This document shows, piece by piece, positions 17,284-34,733 of a stretch of 64,000 nt of DNA. Origin of the DNA: Desulfoscipio gibsoniae DSM 7213 (lineage in GTDB: Bacteria > Bacillota > Desulfotomaculia > Desulfotomaculales > Desulfallaceae). How positions within the stretch are numbered: position 1 is the first letter of the stretch; the number at the start of each line of letters is the position of its first letter. The translations under genes were made by a program, and so were the position numbers. The DNA lies in assembly GCF_000233715.2 (NCBI RefSeq), contig NC_021184.1:4212001-4276000 (forward strand), written 5' to 3'. A model generated the notes under the pieces. The model saw only the letters and a list, made by a program, of their open reading frames with translations, did not search any database and was not told the origin of the DNA.

Positions 17284-17562
17284 CTAACCTCCCATTTTAG
17301 ACACCGCTATATTCCAGAAGGGGTTGGCAAAGATCAAAATCAGCGATACGACGAAGCAGTAAATGGCCACGGACTCAATCATGGCCAGGCCGACAAAAAG
17401 GGTCCGGCTGATGGTGTTGGCTTCGTCGGGCTGCTGGGCGATAGCGGACAGGGCCTGCGCCACAGCCCGCCCCTCAGCCAGAGCAGGGGCAATGGAGCCG
17501 ATGGAAATGGTCAAGCCTGACATAATCATGGCAACAGCCCCAATTATTCCGAGTGTATCCAT
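17284..17562 (-). CDS. atpE: N-ATPase c subunit (proteolipid)
   Basis: 92-residue helical hairpin forming the rotor ring. Helix 1 contains GSIAPALAEGRAVAQAL and helix 2 contains MIESVAIYCFVVSL. The E-S-x3-Y arrangement in helix 2 matches the Na+ ligands of Na+-translocating c rings, but helix 1 has Glu where Ilyobacter has Gln32, giving two carboxylates per hairpin as in other N-ATPases. The ion is therefore uncertain. The ATG at 17562 is preceded by AAAGGAGAAAG; an upstream in-frame start would add hydrophilic residues not seen in the family. Confidence 0.94.
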   Translation of the reverse strand: MDTLGIIGAVAMIMSGLTISIGSIAPALAEGRAVAQALSAIAQQPDEANTISRTLFVGLAMIESVAIYCFVVSLILIFANPFWNIAVSKMGG

Positions 17563-17563
17563 A

Positions 17564-18274
17564 TCAACTTTCTCCTTTCCCGGGCTGTTGCCCGGCCTGT
17601 TCTTTTTCAGCATGGGCAGTAGCCGCTGAGGCGATGTACACCATCGCCAGGACGGCGAAAATATAGGCCTGAATCAACCCCACCAAAAGCCCCAGCACCT
17701 GCATGATGATGGGAAAGAAAAGGGGGGCAATACTCAGCAGGATGGCGATGATGACGCTGCCGCTCATAATGTTGCCGTAAAGGCGGACGGCCAGAGAGAC
17801 GGTTCTGGTGAACTCCCCGATAATGTGAAAGGGAAGCATGATGAAGGAAGGCTCGATATAATGCTTGACATACCCCCGCAGCCCGTTGCGGGCGACTCCA
17901 TAAAAGGGAACGCTCAACAAAACGCAGGCAGCCAGCGCCACCGTCGTTGACAAAGAGCCCGTCGGCGGCTCGTAGCCAGGGATGATGATTAACAGGTTGG
18001 AAGCAGCGATAAATAAGAAGAGCGACCCCACGAAGGGCAAATACCGGCCCGGCTCCTGGCGGCTGATGTCGCGGATCTGATCCCGCATCAAGGTGACCAG
18101 AGCCTCCAGCAAATTCTGCCAGCGTGTTGGATGAAAGTCACCGGTCATCCGCCGGGTCGCCAGCCACGACCCCAAAACAAGCACCCCCATCACCAGCCAG
18201 GTAAAAAAAATAGTGGCGTTTAAGGTAACCGGACCCCAGTGCCAGAATATAATCTCGTCAGGACTCAGGCGCAT
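17564..18274 (-). CDS. atpB: N-ATPase a subunit
   Basis: 236-residue stator channel subunit with five to six helices. The conserved arginine lies in FTRTVSLAVRLYGNIMSG (helix 4), followed by GLIQAYIFAVLAMVYIASA, the signature C-terminal helix. An ATG at 18274, 8 nt after GGGGAGAGG, is preferred over a GTG three codons earlier. It overlaps the end of atpR by 17 nt and abuts the c gene, which suggests translational coupling. Confidence 0.94.
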   Translation of the reverse strand: MRLSPDEIIFWHWGPVTLNATIFFTWLVMGVLVLGSWLATRRMTGDFHPTRWQNLLEALVTLMRDQIRDISRQEPGRYLPFVGSLFLFIAASNLLIIIPGYEPPTGSLSTTVALAACVLLSVPFYGVARNGLRGYVKHYIEPSFIMLPFHIIGEFTRTVSLAVRLYGNIMSGSVIIAILLSIAPLFFPIIMQVLGLLVGLIQAYIFAVLAMVYIASAATAHAEKEQAGQQPGKGES

Positions 18275-18584
18275 CTCTATCACCTCTCCCCCCTGAACCT
18301 ATTGCCGCTGTATGGCAGGCCGGCCGGAGCTGCCGCACCAAGATTAAACGTGCCGTCACAAAACCGGCCAGGCAGGCCAGAATACACTCCCACTGGCCTG
18401 CCATTACCAGGTAAAATCCCCAAAGGCAGCCCCCCGTGCGGACGACAAAGCTGCCCGCAGCAAGGAGCCCCGGCCGCCTTGCCACCGGCAGGCGGCGCAC
18501 CGTCAGCCAGAGTCCGCCAAAGTAAAATAAGCCCAACCCCAGCCCCACCGCAAATATAATTAGCCAAGAAAGCGCGACAGCCAC
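18258..18584 (-). CDS. atpR: N-ATPase accessory subunit AtpR
   Basis: 108 residues with three predicted helices (VALSWLIIFAVGLGLGLFYF; VVRTGGCLWGFYLVMAG; CILACLAGFVTARLILV). The pattern G-x-FYFGGLWLTVRRLP and the conserved arginine helix match AtpR, a membrane protein found only in N-ATPase operons and thought to help c-ring assembly. The frame is open to 18674, but the GTG at 18584 has AGGAG nine bases upstream and gives the family's normal length and start (VAVALSWLII). Confidence 0.85.
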   Translation of the reverse strand: MAVALSWLIIFAVGLGLGLFYFGGLWLTVRRLPVARRPGLLAAGSFVVRTGGCLWGFYLVMAGQWECILACLAGFVTARLILVRQLRPACHTAAIGSGGRGDRDAPES

Positions 18585-18748
18585 TGCACGCCACTCCTGT
18601 CCTGTGCCTGGCTTGATCAGCCGGCATGATACTTGTTTAAACAATAATCTTTTGTACTCAGACCGAACTATCACGCAGGGCCTGACACCGGCCGGGAACT
18701 TAGAACGGTAGTCTTTTGTGCTCAGTTTGAGACTATACCCACCGCTTG

Positions 18749-18845
18749 AGAGGTAGTTTGTAAAGCTACCTCTGCTTTCTTTCCCGCTTCAGCCGGTAAC
18801 CAGTGGAATTACCTGCGCTTTCTTTCCCGCTCCACCCAGTACCAG
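18749..18845. repeat. Intra-operon hairpin and atpQ tail duplication
   Basis: GCTTTCTTTCCCGCT plus about 14 flanking bases occurs twice (18774-18803 and 18817-18845). The right copy is the 3' end of atpQ; the left copy would encode GYRLKRERKQR-stop, an echo of the AtpQ tail WYWVERERKRR-stop. Beside it is a perfect stem AGAGGTAG/CTACCTCT (18749-18773). The long untranslated gap between atpQ and atpR is unusual in a tightly packed operon. Confidence 0.6.
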
Positions 18846-19112
18846 GCATTAATGCAGCCCGCCAAAAGGCCGCCGACCAGCAGCATCAAGGTCCACGAAA
18901 ATGGACCAGGCCATCTGGCGTCAATCCAGACACCCAGGGCAACGCCGAGCAAAGCGGGGATCGTCACTGACCACCCGACCATGCCGAACATACCCAGCCC
19001 GAACCAGATGCTCCGGGCTTGCTCCTGCCTTGCTTTCATTTTGCGCATTTCCTTTTTCTGGATTTGGCGAACCAGATCGTCTGCAGCCTTACCGGCATCC
19101 TTATCATGATAC

Positions 19113-19120
<8 letters not shown>
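18809..19120 (-). CDS. atpQ: N-ATPase accessory subunit AtpQ
   Basis: 103 residues. A charged N-terminus (about 35 residues, coiled-coil-like) precedes two helices: GLGMFGMVGWSVTIPALLGVAL and FSWTLMLLVGGLLAGCINAWYW. The GWSVTIP-LLGVALGxWID motif is the AtpQ/AtpI-like signature, one of the two N-ATPase-specific membrane proteins. It overlaps the epsilon gene by 8 nt. Confidence 0.88.
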
Positions 19121-21176
<2,056 letters not shown>

Positions 21177-21300
21177 TTATTTAGTTGCTTTATTCATAGA
21201 TTTCATTTCTTTTTCAATCCGCAGGCAGGCAACGTAATTACGTTCAACCCGCCGTTTTTCCAGATTATTGCATATTTGATCAAATAAATCATTATGGTAA
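21177..21300 (-). pseudogene. ArsR C-terminal remnant
   Basis: A 40-codon frame ending in TAA reads HNDLFDQICNNLEKRR, VERNYVACLRIEKEM and MNKATK. It aligns with the C-terminus of the intact arsR product at 11856 (YNDLFDQIRNNLENRQ... YDACLRIENEMYSCLRANKK), about 60% identical. The DNA-binding half is missing: upstream sequence is unrelated. It indicates a second, lost ars locus or duplication. Confidence 0.75.
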
Positions 21301-21465
21301 CAATCTACTGCGTTTAAGGGATTGCTGGAAATATATAAAGATCACATGAAGAAAATCGGCACAGTCAAATATTACCACGAACAGGCCAAATTACCCAGAT
21401 ATTAGGGAAAGCACGATGACAATGTGTTGCTTGGGCCAGTGGGAGAGAGATAGCAAAATGAATTA
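21301..21465. other. Unassigned spacer
   Basis: Short reading such as DHMKKIGTVKYYHEQAKLPRY on the plus strand hints at decayed coding DNA, but no family can be named. Confidence 0.25.
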
Positions 21466-21951
21466 TCACTCACCGTTAAGATGTGAATTTAGTCTAATAT
21501 TTCCAATCCTGATATATGAAAATGCTGCTATAGAAAACCAAATTAAAAAGGTTACCGGAGCGAAATATATATAATTACCTATATACTCATACATGCCTAA
21601 TCCTTGTAATACCAATCCAACCATGTATCCAAACATAGAAAAACCAGCTACATATGGCAATAAAAATGGTATTCTGACTGGCAGAAAGTAAAAAAACAAC
21701 ATGAACGCGAACATCCACGATATAGGTGTCCAAAACGTAAATATACCCCAAATACCAAAAGGGCCTAAATGAAAATACTTATATAAATTGAGCACTGGCC
21801 CAGTTATTAATAAAACTATAATGTCTCCAATTGCCCCAAAAATAAAGCCATAAATTAAATACTTTTTAAATTCAGGCCTGGGGATTATAGCGTATGCTGC
21901 AATTCCAAACAGTAAAGCTTTATAAAAAAAGAAAATGCTTTTTCCAAACAT
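21466..21951 (-). CDS. Conserved membrane protein, unknown
   Basis: 161 residues, mostly hydrophobic, with about five transmembrane helices (for example YKALLFGIAAYAIIP, YLIYGFIFGAIGDIIVLLIT, WMFAFMLFFYFLP, FLIWFSIAAFSYI). Helices are separated by short loops, and the C-terminal tail is short and polar. GGGAGGG lies 7 nt before the ATG. No function can be assigned; similar small multi-pass proteins are frequent in spore-forming Firmicutes. Codon use is AT-rich compared with the ATPase operon. Confidence 0.8.
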   Translation of the reverse strand: MFGKSIFFFYKALLFGIAAYAIIPRPEFKKYLIYGFIFGAIGDIIVLLITGPVLNLYKYFHLGPFGIWGIFTFWTPISWMFAFMLFFYFLPVRIPFLLPYVAGFSMFGYMVGLVLQGLGMYEYIGNYIYFAPVTFLIWFSIAAFSYIRIGNIRLNSHLNGE

Positions 21952-22021
21952 GCTTTTCCCTCCCTATAATATACTCCAAAACTATTATTTACTGATAAGT
22001 TTAAGGTTATGAATTAAATTT

Positions 22022-22076
22022 GGAAGCACGGGGAAGCAAGGGAACGGTTCCTCTGCTTCCTTTCCTCTGCTTCCTT
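22022..22076. repeat. REP-like element B, copy 2
   Basis: GGAAGCACGG, GGAAGCAAGGGAACGGTTC and CTCTGCTTCC repeat in opposed orientation. This is related to the element in the ktrA-ktrB gap; both contain GG(G/A)ACGGTTC between GGAAGCA and TGCTTCC arms. Confidence 0.55.
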
Positions 22077-22099
22077 TTGATTAACTTGATGTTATTCGC

Positions 22100-22440
22100 A
22101 TGGCCACAAATATTGAGCGCTTAATTAAGGAGTTCAAGTGACTATCAGCTGATCCAACCTAACGCTGGTCAACAAATCCTTGAAAGTGAACGTGTACTGG
22201 ATGAAACCAAACCCCAGGATGTGGAAAATATGATCACCAATATTGAGCGGACGCTGGTGAGATGAAGAGGCAGGCCTTATTAGAGGCAGGATCGAAGGCA
22301 AACTTAAAGGTAAAGTTGAGATTGCAAAAATTGCTTTGAAAAATGGCTTCAATGCGAATGACGTAGTAGAAATAACTAGATTATCCATGATACAGTATAT
22401 TGGAACTCAAGAAAGCACTGCAAAACTAGCAAACTTTTGA
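22100..22440 (+). pseudogene. Rpn-family nuclease remnant
   Basis: Broken frames give ATNIERLIKEFK, DYQLIQPN, QDVENMITNIERTL and finally, in one frame to the stop, EGRIEGKLKGKVEIAKIALK followed by NGFNANDVVEITRLS. The tail EGRIEGK plus xxGFxxxDVVEITxLS is typical of Rpn-type PD-(D/E)XK proteins (YhgA-like). The catalytic domain is lost and stops interrupt the frame. Confidence 0.7.
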
Positions 22441-22522
22441 ACAAATTGTCGCCTTGTTGTTCCATCGCTTAGATGAGCAATATGGTTGCCATTTCAATAA
22501 TACTGGCAATAGGTATAATCAA

Positions 22523-22593
22523 GGTTTGGCCTTACCGCGATTTTATGGACACTCAGAACGTGTGATACAATAAAATCACGGTAAGGCCAAACC
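22523..22593. repeat. 24-bp inverted repeat downstream of the CRISPR array
   Basis: Arms at 22523-22546 and 22570-22593 are perfectly complementary except one position (GGTTTGGCCTTACCG... / ...CGGTAAGGCCAAACC) with a 23-nt loop. A perfect 16-bp palindrome, ACCGTATTAATACGGT, follows at 22591-22606. It may be a MITE, a transposon scar or a transcript-end structure for the leftward array; no T-run follows the stem in that direction. Confidence 0.7.
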
Positions 22594-22676
22594 GTATTAA
22601 TACGGTAATATAATATATATTACCTGTTTCAATTCCTCATGCACTTATACATATAGTAAAGGCCAAAAGGGGAATA

Positions 22677-29878
<7,202 letters not shown>

Positions 29879-30046
29879 GCTTCCATTATAAACCCTTGCC
29901 ACACAAGGGTTTATAACCTTAATTTCGCGAACATTACATGTTTAGCTTATTTTTTGTCTACATTTTAACAGCAAAACCCGCTTAAACCATTACAAATAAA
30001 CCTCTGCGATAACTCCAGACTTTTTATGTTCGCTTATGGTTCGCAC
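29879..30046 (-). promoter_or_regulatory. CRISPR leader
   Basis: The AT-rich 168-bp spacer between cas2 and the first (newest) repeat, on the strand giving pre-crRNA. It contains AAGCGAACATAAAAA-type sequence near 30020-30035 and, 8 nt from the repeat, a perfect 12-bp inverted repeat TATAAACCCTTG/CAAGGGTTTATA (29887-29915). It should hold the array promoter and the integration anchor; neither is proven. Confidence 0.8.
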
Positions 30047-30334
30047 TTAAACAATGATTGTCCCCTCGGGGTCAAATGTTTGTCTGGCCCCAACGTGTTC
30101 AACTCTTCTTTTCCAGTTGCTCCCTAAAAAATAATATCTCAGGCTATCTTCATCCTTGTTAATAATACCTTCAAGCTTATTTTTTAATGCTGCAAACTGC
30201 GCTGGATCCAGTAGACATTCAAATACCGAGTTTTGCACCCGCTGGCCATAATTAACACACTGCTTGGCTACGTGACGCAACCTTTTTTTCCCGGCTTCAG
30301 TAGTAGTGCTCACGTCATAAGTGACCAATACCAT
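30047..30334 (-). CDS. cas2: CRISPR-associated endoribonuclease Cas2
   Basis: 95-residue ferredoxin-like protein of the spacer-integration complex. MVLVTYDVSTTTEAGKKRLR at the start contains the conserved aspartate (D7), and SVFECLLDPAQF and SLRYYFLG are the usual strands. The ATG at 30334 follows GGGGGAG; a longer start would add a non-family extension. Its stop adjoins the leader, and it lies 16 bp after cas1. Confidence 0.95.
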   Translation of the reverse strand: MVLVTYDVSTTTEAGKKRLRHVAKQCVNYGQRVQNSVFECLLDPAQFAALKNKLEGIINKDEDSLRYYFLGSNWKRRVEHVGARQTFDPEGTIIV

Positions 30335-30350
30335 CAACTTAAACTCCCCC

Positions 30351-31382
30351 TTATTTCCAAACAAACGGAGGGTACCTATCCAAATCGCCTCTTAAATGCC
30401 TGGCCAATAGTAACGCCTGCGCATATGGCAGTAAACCGGCGGGTATTTTTTTATTCAGAAAAGGATGGGTTATCTCCTCCCGCTTTCTTTTTTGCCAGGC
30501 CTCAATTACTGCCTTCCTGGCCGTGTCTTTCATAACCACACCGCCGGATTCTTTTTTTATAAAACCATCACCGGTCACTTGCCGCCTATTAATTAGACTC
30601 AATGCTAGCCTGTCCGCCATGTACGGGCGGAACTCTTCCATCAGATCCAGGGCCAAGCCAACCCGGCCTGGCCGGTCACGGTGCAAAAAGCCCACGTAAG
30701 GGTCAAGTCCTACCGTTTCCAGCGCAGCCCGTGCCTCATGCAAAAGCAGGCTGTATAGAAATGACAGTAGCGCATTAAAGTTATCTAACGGTGGTCTGCG
30801 GTTCCTGCCTTGTATATAGAAGTATTCCTTTTGTGCTACGATTAAATGATTAAGTACTGAGAAATACTCTCTAGCAGATTCGCCTTCAATACCTCTTACC
30901 TCGTCAAGATGAATTTCCTTATTAACCCGTAAAACATTACGCGCCAATATTTTACTGACATTGACAACCTGGGCGGCATCAACCTTTTCTCCATAATCAC
31001 TGATAAACCGCCGGAGCACTGTCCTGCAATTGGCAAGCTTGCCGATGATAAACATTGATGCAATTTGAGCGGAATCATGATCAGAATCAGCCAACCGGTA
31101 TTGTTTTCTTCTTAACAGCACATTGCCTTTAGGCGATCCGTGAACAGTAGCCTGATGTTTGCCGCTGGCAGTCAAAAATGACACTGTAACACCTTTTTCG
31201 ACACACATACCCAATAAAGCCGGACTTGCCCCCATATACCCGAAGGTAACGATACCCTCCAGGTAGTGAATGGGAGTTCTAAAAGCCTCTTGATCCTGTA
31301 TTCTTACAACAAGGTTCTCCCCATCCTTTACCAGGTACGCCTCGGGGTTAGTAACGTAGAGGACATTAAGCATTTTTCTCAT
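30351..31382 (-). CDS. cas1: CRISPR integrase Cas1 (type I-C)
   Basis: 343 residues. Metal-binding residues are found in the expected order: E in GIEGESAREYFSVL, H in LLLHEARAALETVGLDPYVGFLH, and D in RVGLALDLMEEFRP. GFLHRDRPGR and the C-terminal IKKE/Y region are typical of I-C Cas1. It cuts and joins new spacers at the leader-repeat junction with Cas2. The start ATG is 7 nt after GGGGGTG. Confidence 0.96.
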   Translation of the reverse strand: MRKMLNVLYVTNPEAYLVKDGENLVVRIQDQEAFRTPIHYLEGIVTFGYMGASPALLGMCVEKGVTVSFLTASGKHQATVHGSPKGNVLLRRKQYRLADSDHDSAQIASMFIIGKLANCRTVLRRFISDYGEKVDAAQVVNVSKILARNVLRVNKEIHLDEVRGIEGESAREYFSVLNHLIVAQKEYFYIQGRNRRPPLDNFNALLSFLYSLLLHEARAALETVGLDPYVGFLHRDRPGRVGLALDLMEEFRPYMADRLALSLINRRQVTGDGFIKKESGGVVMKDTARKAVIEAWQKRKREEITHPFLNKKIPAGLLPYAQALLLARHLRGDLDRYPPFVWK

Positions 31383-31397
31383 GCCCGTACACCCCCA

Positions 31398-32057
31398 TTA
31401 TTCATTAGCCATTTCGTCAAACAAGCCGGTTAAATATTTTTCAGCTTTTTTATTGCCCTTGGCTAGATCAGGGACGCAGATACCGGCCATGGAACAATTT
31501 TTGCACCGTTTATCTTTTACGGGCAGGGGGGTTATGCCCCGGGCAAAATTTTGATGCATTTTATCCGCCAACTCTTTAACCCTCCCCCGAAGGAAATCAT
31601 CAAACTGTACTTTATGCCTGCGTTTTGTTTCACCATAATACAAATAGCCATACTCCAACTGAATATCAAGCATTTCTTCCAGGCAGATGGCCTGGGCGCA
31701 CAATTGTACCTCATCCCTGTCATCAGGCTTTGGCTTGCCCCTTTTATATTCAACTATACTATAGCTATGGTTTGTTTTACTTTTTGGCAACTTGTGCAGT
31801 TCAATTACATCCGCTACCCCATACAAGCCAAGTGTTTTGGAAACTAGAGGCACAGAACGTATTGTTTTAACATCACCACGAACTTCTGTAAAGTAAGGGT
31901 CGTCCGCCCTTTGGTGTAATATTTTACCTTCCACCGTACGCACATTATCCACCCACTGGTTTTCCACGTGGATAAGTGCCCACTGCCTTTCACAAAAGGC
32001 AAAATGCTGAATGCCAGATAAGGACAGCAGGTCTTCTTCCTGATCATATTTTTTCAT
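31398..32057 (-). CDS. cas4: CRISPR-associated exonuclease Cas4
   Basis: 219 residues. Iron-sulphur cysteines are at CERQW (near residue 22) and CKNCSMAGIC (near 186-195). The RecB-like nuclease core is in GVADVIEL and IVEYKRGKP, holding the D and ExK residues. Cas4 trims prespacers and selects PAM-bearing ends with Cas1-Cas2 in type I-C. It is spaced 1 bp from cas7 and 15 bp from cas1. Confidence 0.95.
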   Translation of the reverse strand: MKKYDQEEDLLSLSGIQHFAFCERQWALIHVENQWVDNVRTVEGKILHQRADDPYFTEVRGDVKTIRSVPLVSKTLGLYGVADVIELHKLPKSKTNHSYSIVEYKRGKPKPDDRDEVQLCAQAICLEEMLDIQLEYGYLYYGETKRRHKVQFDDFLRGRVKELADKMHQNFARGITPLPVKDKRCKNCSMAGICVPDLAKGNKKAEKYLTGLFDEMANE

Positions 32058-32058
32058 A

Positions 32059-32925
32059 TTACTTTTCGGTTAGCTTAACCCCTGCGGGAACAGCTGCCGC
32101 ATTAACTGTCACTTCATAATCACTGTAAGCCCTGGCCGGCCGGGTTAAGTCTTTTTTGGCAACCGTAACGAGCTCAAATAGCTTGTGCGCGGGGGCATTG
32201 CCCAGCGCTGTCTCATGTTCAAATATAACCAGTTTTCTTGCAGCCATTTTCCCCCTGGCCGCCGACCGGTCATGGTCAAACATGTTAATCAGCGCCTCCC
32301 AGAGCAGCTCAAGATCATCGGTGGTAAAACCTGTTTTTTGCGCCAGATTGGCGGACACAAACCCTTCAGCCCGATAGAGTCCATAGGGTACAATGTGCTT
32401 GCGTCCCATTTCCCTGTCTTTTTTTTCGGCATCCTTTTCTGAGGTTACCGCCATTCGTGTGATGGTAATCTCCTGCTGAATAATGGGATCCATGCTGCGA
32501 GCGAAATTAATTTGAACGGGGCCGCGTACCTGACCGCAATTGACCTCCGTAGTCATTACTGCACCAAAAGAGCGAATATCATAAAAATGATGACACATAA
32601 AATCCGTAACTTTTTTGGCATCCGCTTCATTCTTGGGTAATTTCTTTGATTCCGGCTTAAGCTCATAATGTTCGTAAGCTTTCTTGTGCTGGACATTTAG
32701 TACTGCCCCCTCGCGCACGTAGATGTCATAACCTTCGTTCCCACCTCTTGCTATATCCACATAGTTACGTATTTTTCTCTTTAAGCACACGTCGGTCACC
32801 AGCCCAAGGCCGGTTTCAGCATCAATGCGCGGCATATTTCCGGCATCTGGATCACCGTTGGGATTTCCATTTTCTACATCAAATAATAATACAAACTCAT
32901 ATCGATTTTTAATTGCTTCCGCCAT
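32059..32925 (-). CDS. cas7: Cascade backbone protein Cas7 (Csd2)
   Basis: 288-residue RAMP protein that polymerises along the crRNA. The N-terminus NRYEFVLLFDVENGNPNGDP is the Csd2/Csh2 signature; RSFGAVM, VNCGQVRGPVQINFARSMDP and GLYRAEGFV are other conserved blocks. Overlaps cas8c by one base (stop/start), suggesting coupled translation and the high dosage needed for the backbone. Confidence 0.95.
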   Translation of the reverse strand: MAEAIKNRYEFVLLFDVENGNPNGDPDAGNMPRIDAETGLGLVTDVCLKRKIRNYVDIARGGNEGYDIYVREGAVLNVQHKKAYEHYELKPESKKLPKNEADAKKVTDFMCHHFYDIRSFGAVMTTEVNCGQVRGPVQINFARSMDPIIQQEITITRMAVTSEKDAEKKDREMGRKHIVPYGLYRAEGFVSANLAQKTGFTTDDLELLWEALINMFDHDRSAARGKMAARKLVIFEHETALGNAPAHKLFELVTVAKKDLTRPARAYSDYEVTVNAAAVPAGVKLTEK

Positions 32926-34733
32926 TAATTAACACTCTCCTTTTTCTCGGATTTGATAAAAAGAGCCTGGCGCTGCTGGTAATAGCCAAGGACAAATTGC
33001 CCTTGATCCTCAATGTTTAGGTAGGCCGGGAAACAATCAATGGCGGATATTACTTCCTCAATCCGCTTGTCGGTATACCGGCCATATTCGGCTTTGGAGA
33101 TGTGGTGTTGAGCAAGTCTTAATAAAATAGGGAAAACTGAGCTCGGAGATGCGGAAGCCGATCCAAAATACCTGTCTCTAATAGTCGAATTTATACCAGG
33201 ATTGGCATCCTCCTGCGCTTTTTCCAGCAAGGCAAACAGACGTCCCAACAGATACCCCGTGTTATTGTTTGACTCATTTAAAGCCACAGTTAAATCCACC
33301 TCGTTTCCTTTGTTATAGTAGCGGCGGTTCCTGGCCAGAAATGCTTTTATGGCGGCCGCCCGCACATAATTTACTTCCTGATCCGCCCTTATCCGGGAAA
33401 TAATTGCGTTATATAAGGCCGTTGAATAAGGCATGCCGGTAAGTATGGAGCGCATTAGCAGGCCGCCCAAAAGCGGGGCGATTCTTTTGGTATCCCTTAG
33501 CGGTGCAGTTTCTTTTAGGAGCATGCTAATTGAAATAAAGTCCGGATCATTGTCATATCTTTTTACGATGGCCATATCGGCATAATGCTGACCTATTTTT
33601 TCTATAAATTTTACATATGGGTCCATGTGCCAAAAACGCACCGCCAGACGACTGGCATTGGGGGCTAAACCCAGTATGTAAAAGTTGGTGTCCCAATTAA
33701 CCCCTACCAGACCCTGGCCAACGGGTTTACCAGCCCTGACCCGCTGAAATATATCATGCATAAGTTTTACCGTTTGAGGATCCCTAACTACCTGAAAGCT
33801 GTTTTTATTTTCTTTTTCCTTTTTAGCATCGCTTTCCTCGCCAACCGGGAAAAACAGCGCCCCCAGCAGGTCTTCCTCCAGGCCGCCCGTGGAACATTCC
33901 GCCCAAAAAACAGTTGTGGTGTCACCGATTCTAACCCGGTGCTTAGCATTGCTCAGCAGGTAATTCAACGCAGTAGTATAACCAAATGTCGCTTCCTCGC
34001 CTACCGGCGCGTTAAAGCTCTGCTTTTTGCCATAAGAAGTAAAAGCATCAAGGTTGAAGGAAACCAGCGAAGCCCCGCTGGTCTGAGCCCCGGTCACACC
34101 TTTTATATTAGGGTGTAAACGGGCTATACCCGTGTCCTTTCCGGTAACCAGGCATTGCATATTTATGTTAGAAGCTTGACCCGACCGGTACATTTCCCAG
34201 GCATCCACCATCGCCTTATTTTCATGTAAATAGCCAGTCGCCCCCTCCAGTTTAAACACCAGATTCAGGCCTTCGGACAGTTCGTCAATATGCCTGGATA
34301 TCACAGGATGCTCCAGTGCACCGGTAATATCCCAGCTGTGCAAAAACTCCAAAAGTGCTGTCGCACCTTCATCAGCTACATTACCCAGTATTTGATCATG
34401 TTTTTGCACAAATTCTTGAAAGCATTTTTTAATTCTATCTAGTTTTACTGTTTTACCTTTCTGCCCCAGGCCCAAAACATAAGTACAGTTGTCACATAAA
34501 AAGTTGGCAAAAATATTAACTGCTCTTTTACCTTGTTCCGGCACTGTCATATCTCTAGATACCAGCTTTTTATCCCGTTCCACCCTCAGATCAAGAATAT
34601 CCAGCAACCGGCCCTGCCTGGAAAGCACCAGGCAGTAACCCACTTTCACTTTATTAAAACCAGGTCGGCTAACCCCGGAATCCGGGTCATTTAATAGCGT
34701 TTCGTAGTGTCTATAGAGCGCGTTAATAATCAT
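32925..34733 (-). CDS. cas8c: Cascade large subunit Cas8c (Csd1)
   Basis: 602 residues, the usual size of Csd1. Starts MIINALYRHYETLLNDPDSG and contains the family blocks KVGYCLVLS, CLVTGKDTGIARLHPNIKGV and WDTNFYILGLAPNASRLAVRFW. It recognises the PAM (TTC in characterised I-C systems) and recruits Cas3. In I-C systems an internal start can give a small Cas11c from the 3' part of this gene; I could not pick the site by eye. Overlaps cas5c by 4 bp. Confidence 0.95.
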   Translation of the reverse strand: MIINALYRHYETLLNDPDSGVSRPGFNKVKVGYCLVLSRQGRLLDILDLRVERDKKLVSRDMTVPEQGKRAVNIFANFLCDNCTYVLGLGQKGKTVKLDRIKKCFQEFVQKHDQILGNVADEGATALLEFLHSWDITGALEHPVISRHIDELSEGLNLVFKLEGATGYLHENKAMVDAWEMYRSGQASNINMQCLVTGKDTGIARLHPNIKGVTGAQTSGASLVSFNLDAFTSYGKKQSFNAPVGEEATFGYTTALNYLLSNAKHRVRIGDTTTVFWAECSTGGLEEDLLGALFFPVGEESDAKKEKENKNSFQVVRDPQTVKLMHDIFQRVRAGKPVGQGLVGVNWDTNFYILGLAPNASRLAVRFWHMDPYVKFIEKIGQHYADMAIVKRYDNDPDFISISMLLKETAPLRDTKRIAPLLGGLLMRSILTGMPYSTALYNAIISRIRADQEVNYVRAAAIKAFLARNRRYYNKGNEVDLTVALNESNNNTGYLLGRLFALLEKAQEDANPGINSTIRDRYFGSASASPSSVFPILLRLAQHHISKAEYGRYTDKRIEEVISAIDCFPAYLNIEDQGQFVLGYYQQRQALFIKSEKKESVN

